This document shows positions 1 through 9,606 of a DNA stretch of 64,000 bases, piece by piece; the first letter of the stretch is position 1; each line of letters opens with the position of its first letter. Under the pieces are notes generated by a model. The model was not told the origin of the DNA and did not search any database. It worked only from the letters and a program-made list of their open reading frames with translations. A program made the position numbers and the translations under genes. This stretch comes from Azotosporobacter soli. Lineage in GTDB: Bacteria; Bacillota; Negativicutes; SG130. The stretch lies in the NCBI RefSeq assembly GCF_030542965.1, contig NZ_JAUAOA010000001.1, positions 310,001 through 374,000 on the forward strand, in the 5' to 3' direction.

Positions 1-142
1 TCCACGTTGCAATCGCAGCAGGCAAACGACGCTTTGCCGCAAGAAGACGCCCACCGCTTCTACCAAGCAAAAGAAGCGTGGGATACTGCGTTGCCAATGC
101 GCCTTTGACCGACTGCTGCCGTTCACTCATCCAGCCATTCAT
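1..142 (-). CDS. Hypothetical protein, N-terminal fragment cut by the window edge
   Basis: An open frame on the minus strand begins with ATG at 142 and is still open at base 1, giving 47 residues. A good ribosome binding site (GGAGTGAGGGG) lies a base or so upstream of the ATG. The visible part starts MNGWMSERQQ, has a short hydrophobic run (TLLLLG) and a basic tail. I do not recognise the family. It is divergent from the diguanylate cyclase gene, with about 250 bases of AT-rich intergenic DNA between them in which I see no structured element. Confidence 0.5.
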   Translation of the reverse strand, partial: MNGWMSERQQSVKGALATQYPTLLLLGRSGGRLLAAKRRLPAAIATW

Positions 143-396
143 ACCCCTCACTCCTTTGCACTATAATCTAATAAAACACATTTTACTCTTACCTATGTTA
201 AATTATAGATTCCTGTACAGGATTCCTGCTTTTTTAACTATTTAAACATAGGAAAGTAATTTAGCAGCATCGTCCGCCTTTCTTTTTTCGCACAAATTCG
301 GCATCTTACAAAAACGAGCAGGAGCTTTGCAGCGCAGCCAGAATACAGTCTATAAGAACATGGCTTGCATCTTGAACAAAAAGGAAGGCGCGCATT

Positions 397-1902
397 ATGG
401 ATTATGCTGAAAAAAATCTTCTTCCCTCCTTCCCTGGCGCAAGCACGGACGAGCAGCTGCACTTTTTACAGACACTGATCAATTCCATCGCCAGTCCTGT
501 TTTTTATAAAGATTGCACCGGAATATACCAGGGCTGCAACAAAGCTTTTGAAGAATATCTCGGCAAACGCAAAGAGGAAATCATCGGCAAGTCGGTCTAC
601 GACTTAGCGCCGCCCGATCTTGCCGCCCAGTACGAAGAAATGGATCGCGCACTCTTCGAACAGGGCGGCCAACAAACCTACGAAGCCTCGGTCCTTTATG
701 CCGACGGCAGCCGCCGCGACGTCGTTTTCAACAAATCGCTTTATTATACGAAAGACGGCGTCTTGGCCGGATTAGTCGGCATCATTTGGGATATCACCGA
801 ACGCAAGCAGCTCGAGCAGGTCTATCTGGACACGCAAAACACGCTGCAGGAAAAAGTCGTGCAGCGCACCTTTGAACTGCAAAAAGCCAATGAAACATTG
901 CACGAGAAAATACTCGAACTCGAACAGATGACCGCCGCCCTATCCAGTTCCGAAGAAAAATTTTCCAAAGCGTTTCACTACTGTTCCGACGCCATCGGCC
1001 TGTTTCGTCTGCACGACGAACGTTACATCGAGGTCAACGACGCTTTTATCGAGCTCTTCGGTTACAGCCGCGAAGAAATCATCGACCATAAGTCTACCGA
1101 ATTCGGCCTCTGGCTTTATCCCGAAGAACGCGCCAACGCCTTTAAACTCGCACGTGAGCAGGGCTCGTTTCGCGATCTTGAATCCGCCTGGCTCAATAAG
1201 AACGGCGATGTTCGCATCGGTCTTTGCTCCGCGGCGTCGGTCGAGATCGACGGCGAAACCTGCATCTTATTCATCGTGCATGATTTCACCGAACGCAAAC
1301 GCATCGAAAACGAGCTGCGCGCCACGCGCGACGACCTGGAACGGCAAGTCAAGCGGCGCACGCAGGAGTTATACGATCTGAACAGCGCTCTTTTGCAGCT
1401 CTCGTCCTCGGACGGCCTGACCGGCCTGGCCAACCGCCGCGCACTCGATGACTTTCTCGAACGGCAATGGCAGCAATGCAAACGCCGTCAGACGCCTCTA
1501 GCATTCATCATGATCGACGTCGACTTCTTCAAGGAATATAATGATCTCTACGGCCATCTCTCCGGCGACGAATGCCTGAAAAAAGTCGCTCGCACATTGC
1601 AAAACTCCTTAAAACGTTCCAGCGATTTTGCCGCCCGCTTCGGCGGCGAGGAATTCGCCGCCGTTTTGCCCGACACCGACCTGAGCGGCGCGACCTTGCT
1701 CGCCGAAGAGCTTCGCGCAGCAATCGAGGCGCTCGGCATCGCCCATCACGCTTCCGCAGTCAGCACGGTCCTGACGATCAGCTTGGGCGTGACCGCGCTC
1801 ATCCCCCAGAAGAGAGATGTACTCTCCTCGCTGCTCGCCGCAGCCGATCAGGCGCTCTACAAGGCCAAACGAGCCGGACGCAATCGGGTGGAACGCGCAT
1901 AA
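397..1902 (+). CDS. PAS-PAS-GGDEF diguanylate cyclase
   Basis: A 501-residue soluble protein that should make cyclic di-GMP from two GTP. Two PAS domains lie at about 20-150 and 185-310, each followed by a coiled-coil linker, and the GGDEF domain fills about 335-498. The active-site motif is GGEEF at 416-420, an accepted variant. An RxxD inhibitory site (RSSD, 407-410) sits exactly five residues before it, so product feedback inhibition is expected. There is no signal peptide or membrane segment, so the sensing is cytoplasmic. The start is supported by GGAAGG upstream. The ligand of the PAS domains cannot be read from sequence. An HD-GYP protein and a c-di-GMP riboswitch occur elsewhere in the window. 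Confidence 0.93.
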   Translation: MDYAEKNLLPSFPGASTDEQLHFLQTLINSIASPVFYKDCTGIYQGCNKAFEEYLGKRKEEIIGKSVYDLAPPDLAAQYEEMDRALFEQGGQQTYEASVLYADGSRRDVVFNKSLYYTKDGVLAGLVGIIWDITERKQLEQVYLDTQNTLQEKVVQRTFELQKANETLHEKILELEQMTAALSSSEEKFSKAFHYCSDAIGLFRLHDERYIEVNDAFIELFGYSREEIIDHKSTEFGLWLYPEERANAFKLAREQGSFRDLESAWLNKNGDVRIGLCSAASVEIDGETCILFIVHDFTERKRIENELRATRDDLERQVKRRTQELYDLNSALLQLSSSDGLTGLANRRALDDFLERQWQQCKRRQTPLAFIMIDVDFFKEYNDLYGHLSGDECLKKVARTLQNSLKRSSDFAARFGGEEFAAVLPDTDLSGATLLAEELRAAIEALGIAHHASAVSTVLTISLGVTALIPQKRDVLSSLLAAADQALYKAKRAGRNRVERA

Positions 1903-1933
1903 AACTTGTTTTTTAAAACGTGTGCCGCCAAAG

Positions 1934-2015
1934 CGAAATCAAGCGGGACGTTTTTTTACACAAAGAGCCGAAGCGGGTCGATACAATCGACCCGCTTCGG
2001 CTCTTCGTGTTATCG
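1934..2015 (+). repeat. Dispersed 3'-UTR repeat, copy A (short form)
   Basis: An 82-bp element starting CGAAATCAAGCGGGACG and ending CTTCGTGTTATCG. Its core is a perfect 20-bp stem (1963-1982 with 1986-2005) closed by a 3-nt loop. It begins 31 bases after the GGDEF stop codon, in that gene's orientation, and lies between convergent genes. Copies B (28298-28421) and C (40624-40747, minus) share both ends but carry about 40 bp more in the middle. The hairpin may also end transcription from both sides. Confidence 0.75.
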
Positions 2016-2025
2016 CATTCTATTT

Positions 2026-5000
2026 TTATCCACGCCCCTTTCTGCCGAACAGTTCGAAGTACAGCAGTGGTACGATTAGCAGCGTCAGACCTGTCGCGGC
2101 CACCGCGCCGAAGATCATCGCAATCGCCAGTCCCTGAAAAATCGGATCGAACAGCATCACGAAGGAACCGACCACCACCGCGGCCGCGGTCAAAAGAATC
2201 GGACGCATTCTGATCGCTCCGGCTTCCGTCAGCGCATCTTCCAACGCTTTCCCGTCTTTGATTTCCGCTTGAACGAAGTCAACCAACAAAATGGAATTGC
2301 GCACGATAATTCCCGACAAGGCAATAAAGCCGATCATCGAGGTGGCGGTAAAGAACGCACCAAATAGCCAATGCCCCGGTAAAATGCCGATCAGCGTAAG
2401 CGGAATCGGCGCCATGATCACGAGCGGCACAAAAAAGTTCTTGAACCAGGCCACCACCAAAATGTAAATCAGCACCAGCACCGCCGCAAACGCAATGCCC
2501 AAATCACGAAACACTTCATACGTGATATGCCATTCGCCGTCCCATTTCAGCGCATAACGGTCTTCCAACCAAGGCTGCGTCGCCGTATATTGCGTCATCG
2601 CATAGCCTTCCGGCAGTTTCAGCTCGGCGATGCGCTCTTTCATTTTCATGATCGCATAGACCGGACTTTCTTCTCCGCCGGCCACGTCGCCAATCACATA
2701 CGTGACCCGTTTCAAATTCTTATGATAAATCGTCTTTTCTTCGCTCTCCCGCTGCGGTTTTGTCAACTCAGCCAGTGAAATCAAATTCCCCTTGGCATCC
2801 GGCAAACGGATCGAAGCAAGATTCATTTCCACAAGCGAAGAGCGCTGCACCGGCGCAAGGCGAAGAAACAGTTCCACCGCTTCTTTTTCCTGCGGAAAGT
2901 GAACCATGCCCACGCTGCCGCCGCTTAACGCAAGATTAACCGCCTGTGCAATCCGCTTGCTGTCCATGCCGTGATAGGCGGCTTTTTCCTGATCCACCAG
3001 ATAGCGCACTTTCGGCTGGTCTTCTTCCACATACCAATCGACATCGACTACGCTGGGCGTCTGATTAAAAATATCTTTTACCTGTCGCGCAATCGCAAGT
3101 TGACGTTTATCGTTCGGCCCGTAAATTTCCGCAACCAAGGTGCTGAGCACAGGCGGCCCCGGCGGAATTTCAACCAACTTGATTCTCGCATTGTACACTT
3201 TGCCAATATCCTGCAGCGGCGCTCGTAATCGTTTGGCAATCGCATGGCTCTGCGCCGAACGCTCCCCTTTCGCGACGAAATTCACCTGAATATCGGCGCT
3301 GCTCGGAGCAAAGCGCAGGAAATAATGGCGCACCAATCCATTGAAATTATAAGGCGAGGCCGTACCAATATACGTTTGAAAGTCCGTCACTTCCGGAACG
3401 GATTTCAAATATTCACCCAAGGCTCTGCTCAGCGCAGCCGTCTCTTCAAGCGGCGCATCCTCCGGCATGTCGATCACGACCTGCAGCTCGCTTTTGTTGT
3501 CAAACGGCAGCATCTTTACCGCGACCGCTTTCAGCGGCAGCAGCAAGACGACGAGCAATAAAAGCACTACGATGCCGCCGATCGCAGCGCGGCGCTGTTT
3601 CTTATTTTCAATCAAGCGACGCAGTAAATTCCGATAGCGCTTTTGCAAATCTCCTTCTTTCATTCCAGTAGAAGCATGCGCAAATACGACTTTGCCCAAG
3701 AGACGATAGCCCAGCCATGGACTGACGATAAAAGCCACCAGTAAGGAGAAAAGCATGGCCGCTGCAGCGCCTACCGGAATCGGCCGCATATACGGCCCCA
3801 TCAAACCGGAAACAAACGCCATCGGCAGCAATGCCGCAATCACGGTAAAGGTAGCCAAAATTGTCGGATTGCCGACTTCGTCCACCGCAGCGGCAGCAGT
3901 TTCTTCGTCCGCTTTTCCGGCTAAGACAAAACGGCGATGCAGATTTTCTACAACCACAATCGCGTCATCCACCAGAATGCCGATGGAGAAAATCAGCGCG
4001 AATAACGTGACCCTGTTCAGCGTGTAGCCAAGCAGATAGCTGGTCAGCAGCGTCAACGCCAATGTCACCGGAACTGCAACGCCGACGACGCCGGCCTCCC
4101 GCCAGCCAAGCGTCAAACCGATCAGCAACACCACCGACAGCGTAGCGATCAGCATATGCTGCAGCAGTTCATTCGATTTGTCCTTCGCGCTCTCGCCATA
4201 ATCGCGCGTCACCGTCAGCTTAATATCCTGCGGCAGTACATCGCCGCGCAACGCTTCCGCTTTGGCCAAGGCCCGCTCGGCTATGCTGGCCGCATTTGCG
4301 CCCTTTTTCTTTGCCAATGACAGCGTCACCGCTTCATGCGGCCCCGCTGAGACGCTCTTACTTACTTTCTCCGGCGCTGTTGCCGCGCCAAGTTCCATAA
4401 AGACATAGCTGTCGGCTTCCCTTGGCCCGTCCTTGATCGCCGCAACCTCGCGCAAATAAATCGGGCGACCATCTCTCACGCCAATTACCAATCCAGCTAC
4501 GTCGGACGGACTGTTTAAAAATGCGCCGCTTTCCAAGCGAATTTCCTTATTGCCAGCCTGCAAACTGCCCGACGCCAGATTACCATTACCGCGTTGCAGC
4601 GCTTCCGCCAGCTGTTCGAGGCTCAGACCGAAAGCAGCCAAACGCGCAGGGTCGGGTTCGATGCGGATCTGACGCCGCTGTCCACCGATCAAATTGATCT
4701 CCGAAACATCTTCATCTTTTTTCAGCTGTTCCGCTAATTCTGCCGCCACCCGCCGCAGTTCGTAACCGCTATAAGCGGAATTCTCGCTCCAAAGCGTCAA
4801 CGCCAGAATCGGCACATCGTCGATTGAGCGCGCCTTGACCAGCGGTTGCGACACGCCGGGCGGAATGCGATCATAATTGGACATCAGTTTATTGTACAAA
4901 CGCACCAAGCTGTCTTCCTGACTTTCGCCCACTTTAAAACGTACGATCGTCAGATTATTGCCCGGTTTAACGATGGAATAGACATATTCGACCCCCTGCA

Positions 5001-5238
5001 GTTCCCAAAGCAATTGCTCCATCGGCTTCGTAACCCGGTTTTCGACTTCCGCCGCACTCGCACCGGGATAGGCGACCTGCACGTCAAGCATCGGCACGAC
5101 AATCTGCGGTTCCTCCTCGCGCGGCGTCAGGCCGACTGCAAAAAGTCCGAGCAACAGCGCTGCCAGCACGAGAATCGGCGTCAGTTTGGAGTTGATGAAA
5201 CTTTGCGCCAGGCGGCCTGACAGTCCGATTTTCTTCAT
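2026..5238 (-). CDS. RND-family efflux transporter, inner-membrane permease
   Basis: A 1070-residue proton-driven RND pump of the AcrB/HAE-like superfamily. It exports small molecules or metals across the envelope together with the adaptor encoded just upstream. The N-terminal membrane segment follows the SGRLAQSFI stretch. The motif IVVPMLDVQVAYPGAS typical of the family comes next, and the transmembrane helix 4 proton-relay pair Asp424-Asp425 sits in GILVDDAIVVVENL. Two large periplasmic loops and a second helix cluster (about 890-1060) complete the usual architecture. The ATG overlaps the adaptor stop in ATGA, indicating translational coupling. No TolC-like outer-membrane gene is adjacent, so one is presumably supplied from elsewhere. 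Substrate unknown. Confidence 0.93.
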   Translation of the reverse strand: MKKIGLSGRLAQSFINSKLTPILVLAALLLGLFAVGLTPREEEPQIVVPMLDVQVAYPGASAAEVENRVTKPMEQLLWELQGVEYVYSIVKPGNNLTIVRFKVGESQEDSLVRLYNKLMSNYDRIPPGVSQPLVKARSIDDVPILALTLWSENSAYSGYELRRVAAELAEQLKKDEDVSEINLIGGQRRQIRIEPDPARLAAFGLSLEQLAEALQRGNGNLASGSLQAGNKEIRLESGAFLNSPSDVAGLVIGVRDGRPIYLREVAAIKDGPREADSYVFMELGAATAPEKVSKSVSAGPHEAVTLSLAKKKGANAASIAERALAKAEALRGDVLPQDIKLTVTRDYGESAKDKSNELLQHMLIATLSVVLLIGLTLGWREAGVVGVAVPVTLALTLLTSYLLGYTLNRVTLFALIFSIGILVDDAIVVVENLHRRFVLAGKADEETAAAAVDEVGNPTILATFTVIAALLPMAFVSGLMGPYMRPIPVGAAAAMLFSLLVAFIVSPWLGYRLLGKVVFAHASTGMKEGDLQKRYRNLLRRLIENKKQRRAAIGGIVVLLLLVVLLLPLKAVAVKMLPFDNKSELQVVIDMPEDAPLEETAALSRALGEYLKSVPEVTDFQTYIGTASPYNFNGLVRHYFLRFAPSSADIQVNFVAKGERSAQSHAIAKRLRAPLQDIGKVYNARIKLVEIPPGPPVLSTLVAEIYGPNDKRQLAIARQVKDIFNQTPSVVDVDWYVEEDQPKVRYLVDQEKAAYHGMDSKRIAQAVNLALSGGSVGMVHFPQEKEAVELFLRLAPVQRSSLVEMNLASIRLPDAKGNLISLAELTKPQRESEEKTIYHKNLKRVTYVIGDVAGGEESPVYAIMKMKERIAELKLPEGYAMTQYTATQPWLEDRYALKWDGEWHITYEVFRDLGIAFAAVLVLIYILVVAWFKNFFVPLVIMAPIPLTLIGILPGHWLFGAFFTATSMIGFIALSGIIVRNSILLVDFVQAEIKDGKALEDALTEAGAIRMRPILLTAAAVVVGSFVMLFDPIFQGLAIAMIFGAVAATGLTLLIVPLLYFELFGRKGRG

Positions 5239-6407
5239 TGAAGATTCACCTCCCGGACCACGCCGCCATCTGCCGCCTCTTCCACTCCTTTCACCACTAC
5301 TTGTTCGCCGTTTTTCAATCCGGCAAGGACTTCTACCTGCCCATCTTGCTTATTTCCCAGACGCACCATCCTGTACCAGATGCGCTTATCCGCATCCACT
5401 ACATAGACGCCCGTCAGTTCCCCTTTGTTGACAACCGCCTCCAGCGGAACCTGCATCGCCTGTCGCTCCGCCAACGCGATTTGCAGCTTGGCGTACAGAC
5501 CTGTATGAATCGCAGGATCTGCGGCCAACGCCACTTTCAGCAAAAATGAGCGACTGGCGCTGTCCACCGCCGGAACGATTTCACTGACTGTCCCGCCAAA
5601 GATCTTTTCCTCCCGCTCCGTGCCAAGCAGCACGCGCACCGGCATCCCTACGGCAACCTTGCCAAGCTGGTTTTCTTCCATATAGGCTTCCACCAGAAAA
5701 GAAGAAGCGTCTTCCACCGTGATCGCCGCCGCCCCCGGCTGCAGCATGCCGCCCACTTCCAAACGTTTTTCCGTCACGATCCCATCCGTCGGCGCGAGCA
5801 AACGCGTATAGCCGTCATACGCTCTGGCTTCCTCCCGCGTCGCTGCCGCCCGGTTCATTCCTTCAGCGGCCTTTTCATATTCCAAGCGGGCAATTTGAGC
5901 TTGCGTTTGTATTTGATCCAATTGTTGACGCGCAATCGCTTCCGATTCAAATAACCGTCGATACCGCTCATAGGTGATTTCCTGCAGTTCAAGATTGCGG
6001 GCTGCCGCTTCCATTCCCTTGCCTGCTTCCCGGTAACCAGCTTCCGCAGCCGCCAGTTTTTGACGGCTATCACTATTTTCCAGCGTAGCCAGCAGTTGCC
6101 CGGCTTTCACTCGCTCGCCGGACTTGACCAACAGCTGCGTCACCATCCCCATGACCTTCGGCGCCACCTGACTGACGGTATGCGCTTTTACTGTGCCGGA
6201 TGTTTCATAATAGTACGGCGTCGCTTGCAATTTCACGCTTTGCACGGTCAGAGACGAAACCGTCTGCGGCGTACTCGCTTCTTTGTTCGTTGCTTTGCCG
6301 CAGCCTATTGCCAATAGCAACATGATGAGGATTCCGCTTAGTAATAAAATTCCTCTTCCCGTTCTCAGCATAGCCAGCCACATCCTTTGCCTTGTTTTTT
6401 CGCGCAA
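5235..6407 (-). CDS. RND periplasmic adaptor (membrane fusion protein), lipoprotein
   Basis: A 390-residue HlyD/AcrA-like adaptor that should link the RND pump to an outer-membrane channel. The N terminus has a basic region, a hydrophobic stretch (about 19-34) and a lipobox-like LAIGC with Cys36, so it is probably lipid-anchored. The first biotinyl-lipoyl half-motif follows at about 75-105 (VKSGERVKAGQLLATLEN), then a coiled-coil hairpin (about 105-195), the second lipoyl half and a beta-barrel (VEAYMEENQLGKVAVG). It is the first gene of a two-gene operon and overlaps the pump gene by four bases. It is divergent from an ArsR gene. An internal ATG at codon 9 is an alternative start. Confidence 0.9.
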   Translation of the reverse strand: MREKTRQRMWLAMLRTGRGILLLSGILIMLLLAIGCGKATNKEASTPQTVSSLTVQSVKLQATPYYYETSGTVKAHTVSQVAPKVMGMVTQLLVKSGERVKAGQLLATLENSDSRQKLAAAEAGYREAGKGMEAAARNLELQEITYERYRRLFESEAIARQQLDQIQTQAQIARLEYEKAAEGMNRAAATREEARAYDGYTRLLAPTDGIVTEKRLEVGGMLQPGAAAITVEDASSFLVEAYMEENQLGKVAVGMPVRVLLGTEREEKIFGGTVSEIVPAVDSASRSFLLKVALAADPAIHTGLYAKLQIALAERQAMQVPLEAVVNKGELTGVYVVDADKRIWYRMVRLGNKQDGQVEVLAGLKNGEQVVVKGVEEAADGGVVREVNLQ

Positions 6408-6494
6408 AGCATTTTATCTTTGCTCTCATCGTAGACTGTTTCTCTTTTATTTTCAATATTTTTCCATCAGAAGGCACTTTTTCAACATCTTGCA

Positions 6495-6523
6495 TTGACA
6501 CGGAATTCAGATCCTTGTATTAT
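6495..6523 (+). promoter_or_regulatory. Sigma-A-type promoter of the ArsR/CoA-disulfide-reductase operon
   Basis: TTGACA at 6495-6500 and TATTAT at 6518-6523 with an exact 17-bp spacer. Just downstream an AT-rich imperfect inverted repeat (TATAT and ATATA, 12 bases apart, from about 6523) overlaps the expected start site and is a candidate autoregulatory ArsR operator. Confidence 0.75.
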
Positions 6524-6567
6524 TATATCGTAATAGTTGAATATATCAATGCAAGGAAGTGTTTTTT

Positions 6568-6861
6568 ATGGCGCCCGATGAAAAAAAATATACTGAACTG
6601 GCCGAGCTGCTTAAGGCGCTCGCGCATCCGCTGCGACTTTGCATCGTGCGCGGCTTGATTGAAAACGGCGGTTGCAACGTCACGCACATGCAGGAATGCC
6701 TCGGTGCACCACAGTCTACGATTTCACAGCAGCTGCAAAAATTGCGCGCGGTCGGCATCGTCGAAGGCGCACGCAGCGGCCTTGAGATTCGCTATCGCGT
6801 CTGCGATCCCCGTGTGATCGAACTGATTCGCATTCTCTTTGCCGAAACGGAAGAAAAATAA
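6568..6861 (+). CDS. ArsR-family regulator, probable thiol/persulfide sensor
   Basis: A 97-residue winged-helix repressor. I start it at ATG 6568, where AAGGAAG lies 8 bases upstream; an upstream GTG at 6559 would fall inside that ribosome binding site. The recognition helix region reads APQSTISQQLQKLR. The ELCVCD metal motif of CadC/ArsR is absent; cysteines are Cys25, Cys36, Cys44 and Cys79, so heavy-metal binding through the classical site is unlikely. It is followed 19 bases later by a persulfide-handling fusion protein. Known sulfide-responsive members (SqrR, BigR, YgaV) sit in the same context and use a cysteine pair. A reactive-sulfur sensing role is therefore inferred, not shown. Confidence 0.85.
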   Translation: MAPDEKKYTELAELLKALAHPLRLCIVRGLIENGGCNVTHMQECLGAPQSTISQQLQKLRAVGIVEGARSGLEIRYRVCDPRVIELIRILFAETEEK

Positions 6862-6880
6862 ACCAAGGGAGCTGTTTCTT

Positions 6881-9325
6881 ATGCAGAAAAAAATCGTAAT
6901 CGTCGGCGGCGTTGCCGGCGGCGCATCTGCCGCCGCTCGCATGCGACGCCTCGATGAACAAGCCGAGATCATTATGCTGGAACGCGACGAGCACATCTCG
7001 TTCGCCAACTGCGGTCTGCCCTACTATATCGGCGAAACAATCCAGGAACGGGACAAATTGTTGGTGCAAACACCGGAAGCAATGAAAGCTCGCTTTGCGA
7101 TCGACGTTCGCGTCCACAGCGAAGTCACCGCGATCAATGCCGCTGCCAAGAGCATCACAATCGCCAGCCGCGACAAAGGCGTTTACGAAGAGACTTACGA
7201 TGCGCTGATCCTCTCGCCCGGCGCGAAACCGATCCGGCCGAACATCCCCGGCATCGACAGTCCTCGTATTTTCACACTGCGCAACATTCCCGATACCGAC
7301 CGGATCAAGGCCATCGTCGACCAAGCGGACAGCAAGCGCGCCGTCGTGATCGGCGGCGGCTTCATCGGCGTCGAAATGGCGGAAAACCTGCGCGAACGCG
7401 GCCTTGCAGTCAGCCTCGCCGAAGCCGCACCACACATCCTGCCGCCGTTTGACAGCGACATGGCGCTGCTCGTAGAAAAAGAGCTGCGCGAAAACGGCGT
7501 GGCGCTGCATCTCGGCGACGGCGTAAGCAGTTTCAGCGAGAACGAAAACGAAATCACGGTCACGCTGCAAAGCGGCGTCACACTGACTGCCGACCTTGTA
7601 ATCCTGGCGATCGGCGTGACGCCGGAAACCGGTTTTCTCAAAGACAGCGGCATCGCGCTCGGCAGCCGCGGCCATATCCTGGTCGACGAGCACATGGCCA
7701 CCAATCAGCCGGGGATTTACGCGGTCGGTGACGCCATCGAGGTCAAAGACTTCATCAGTAGCCAAACCACTGCCATCCCTTTGGCCGGACCGGCCAACAA
7801 GCAGGGCCGCATCGCCGCCGATAACATCGCTGGCATCCCCAGTCGTTACAACGGAACGCAGGGCACGTCGATTCTCAAAGTCTTCAGTCTTACCGCCGCC
7901 TCGACCGGCAACAACGAACGCGGCCTGCAGCGCTTAGGCCAGGCATATCAAACAGCCTACATTCATCCGAACTCGCATGCCGCCTATTATCCCGGCGCTT
8001 TGCCGCTGACTTTAAAGCTGCTCTTTGACGGCAACGGTCGCATCCTGGGCGCACAGGCGGTCGGCATTGACGGCGTCGATAAACGGATCGACGTGATCGC
8101 GACGACCATTCGCCTCAAGGGTACGGTCGCCGACCTGACGGAACTCGAATTGTCCTACGCGCCGCCTTACTCTTCGGCGAAAGATCCGGTCAATATGATC
8201 GGCTTTGTCGCGGAAAACATTCTCTCCGGCCGTAGCGACGTCTTCACTTATGAACAATTGGCCTCCTTTGATCGCAGCAAGACGACGCTGCTCGACGTCC
8301 GCTCCGAATTGGAATTTTCCAACGGCCATCTGCCGGGCGCCTTGAACATTCCGGTCGACGAACTGCGGCAGCGCCTGCCCGAACTGAACAAAGAGCAGCT
8401 GATTCTTGCCTATTGCCAGGTCGGCCTGCGCGGTTATATTGCCTCGCGCATCCTCACGCAACACGGCTTCCGCGTGAAAAATCTGACCGGCGGCTACAAG
8501 TCGGCCTCCGTTCAGTTGCCGCAAAAGACGACAGCGCCGCCCGGCATGACGCTTGACGCCGAAACACAGACGGTTCATGTCGCAGCGCAGGAAAGCGCGG
8601 CGCGCACGCTCAACGCCTGCGGCCTTTCCTGCCCTGGCCCCTTGATGCAGGTCAAGGCCGCGCTCGATGAAATGAGCGATGGTCAGATTTTGGAGGTCAC
8701 TGCCTCCGATCCCGGTTTTCCGGAAGACATCCGTGCCTGGTGCCATCGCACCGGCAATCGTCTCCTGGAAACAAAAAAAGAGAAAAGCCATGTCCTCGTC
8801 CGCATCCAAAAGGGCGACGCGTCCGCCAGTGCGGTTCCCGCGGGCGAAAACAGCAAAGACAACAAAACGATCGTCGTCTTCAGCGGCGATCTTGACAAAG
8901 CCTTAGCCGCTTTTGTCATCGCCAACGGCGCCGCCGCGATGGGCAAAAAAGTGACGATGTTCTTCACCTTCTGGGGGCTCAACATCTTGCGCAAACCCGA
9001 AGGCGCGCCTGTTGCCAAAGGCATCATCGACCGCATGTTCGGCTGGATGATGCCGCGCGGCAGCACAAACTTGAAGCTCTCCAACATGCACATGCTGGGC
9101 ATGGGTACCCAGATGATGCGCATGGTCATGAAAGATAAGAACATTTCTTCGCTGGAAGATCTGATGCAAGCCGCGCAAAAATCCGGCATCGAAATCGTCG
9201 CCTGCCAAATGTCGATGGACGTGATGGGGCTAAAACAGGAAGAACTGCTGGACGGCGTCAAAATCGGCGGCGTCGGCTACTACCTCAACGAAGCCGAAGA
9301 CGCCAACGTGAATCTGTTTATTTAA
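6881..9325 (+). CDS. CoA-disulfide reductase / rhodanese / TusA / DsrE fusion
   Basis: An 814-residue four-domain protein for sulfane-sulfur chemistry. Residues 1-450 are an FAD/NAD(P)H pyridine-nucleotide disulfide oxidoreductase with VGGVAGG near the start and the CoA-disulfide-reductase Cys44 in SFANCGLPY. A rhodanese domain follows (about 460-550) with active-site Cys512 in CQVGLRG. A TusA domain (about 575-645) carries Cys584 in the CPGP motif. A DsrE2-like domain (about 660-814) has Cys775 in VACQMSMD. All four catalytic cysteines are present, so sulfur could be relayed within one chain. The start at 6881 is set by AAGGGAG nine bases upstream; a longer in-frame extension overlaps arsR and has no better site. 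Confidence 0.92.
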   Translation: MQKKIVIVGGVAGGASAAARMRRLDEQAEIIMLERDEHISFANCGLPYYIGETIQERDKLLVQTPEAMKARFAIDVRVHSEVTAINAAAKSITIASRDKGVYEETYDALILSPGAKPIRPNIPGIDSPRIFTLRNIPDTDRIKAIVDQADSKRAVVIGGGFIGVEMAENLRERGLAVSLAEAAPHILPPFDSDMALLVEKELRENGVALHLGDGVSSFSENENEITVTLQSGVTLTADLVILAIGVTPETGFLKDSGIALGSRGHILVDEHMATNQPGIYAVGDAIEVKDFISSQTTAIPLAGPANKQGRIAADNIAGIPSRYNGTQGTSILKVFSLTAASTGNNERGLQRLGQAYQTAYIHPNSHAAYYPGALPLTLKLLFDGNGRILGAQAVGIDGVDKRIDVIATTIRLKGTVADLTELELSYAPPYSSAKDPVNMIGFVAENILSGRSDVFTYEQLASFDRSKTTLLDVRSELEFSNGHLPGALNIPVDELRQRLPELNKEQLILAYCQVGLRGYIASRILTQHGFRVKNLTGGYKSASVQLPQKTTAPPGMTLDAETQTVHVAAQESAARTLNACGLSCPGPLMQVKAALDEMSDGQILEVTASDPGFPEDIRAWCHRTGNRLLETKKEKSHVLVRIQKGDASASAVPAGENSKDNKTIVVFSGDLDKALAAFVIANGAAAMGKKVTMFFTFWGLNILRKPEGAPVAKGIIDRMFGWMMPRGSTNLKLSNMHMLGMGTQMMRMVMKDKNISSLEDLMQAAQKSGIEIVACQMSMDVMGLKQEELLDGVKIGGVGYYLNEAEDANVNLFI

Positions 9326-9343
9326 AAAGGAGCTGTTTTTACT

Positions 9344-9592
9344 ATGGAACGTTATATCCCGCAGGGCGTTTGCCCGAATGAAATTCAATTCGATATTGAA
9401 AACGGAGCTGTTAAAAACGTCAACTTTGTCGGCGGCTGCCCCGGCAACCTGAAGGCGATCAGCAGCCTGATCGACGGCATGCCGGTCGAAGACGTCATCT
9501 CCAAGTTCAAAGGCAATATCTGCCGCAACCAGACGTCCTGCGCCGATCAGTTGGCCAGAGCGCTGGAAGCGCGGACAACGAAAAACACATAA
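9344..9592 (+). CDS. TSCPD-domain (TIGR03905-like) protein
   Basis: An 82-residue protein that is nearly all one TSCPD domain. It contains conserved-looking cysteines in GVCPNEI, GGCPGNL, NICRNQ and TSCADQ; the last matches the TSCPD signature. This domain also occurs at the C terminus of some vitamin-B12-dependent ribonucleotide reductases, and the stand-alone form has no established function. It begins 18 bases after the fusion protein with its own AAAAGGAG site, so it is the third gene of the sulfur operon. A role in metal or sulfur handling is only suggested by its company and its cysteines. Confidence 0.85.
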   Translation: MERYIPQGVCPNEIQFDIENGAVKNVNFVGGCPGNLKAISSLIDGMPVEDVISKFKGNICRNQTSCADQLARALEARTTKNT

Positions 9593-9606
9593 AGGGAGGT
9601 CATGTA

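Noticed and set aside
6559-6567. Upstream GTG start for the ArsR gene
   Set aside because: It overlaps the AAGGAAG ribosome binding site of the ATG at 6568.
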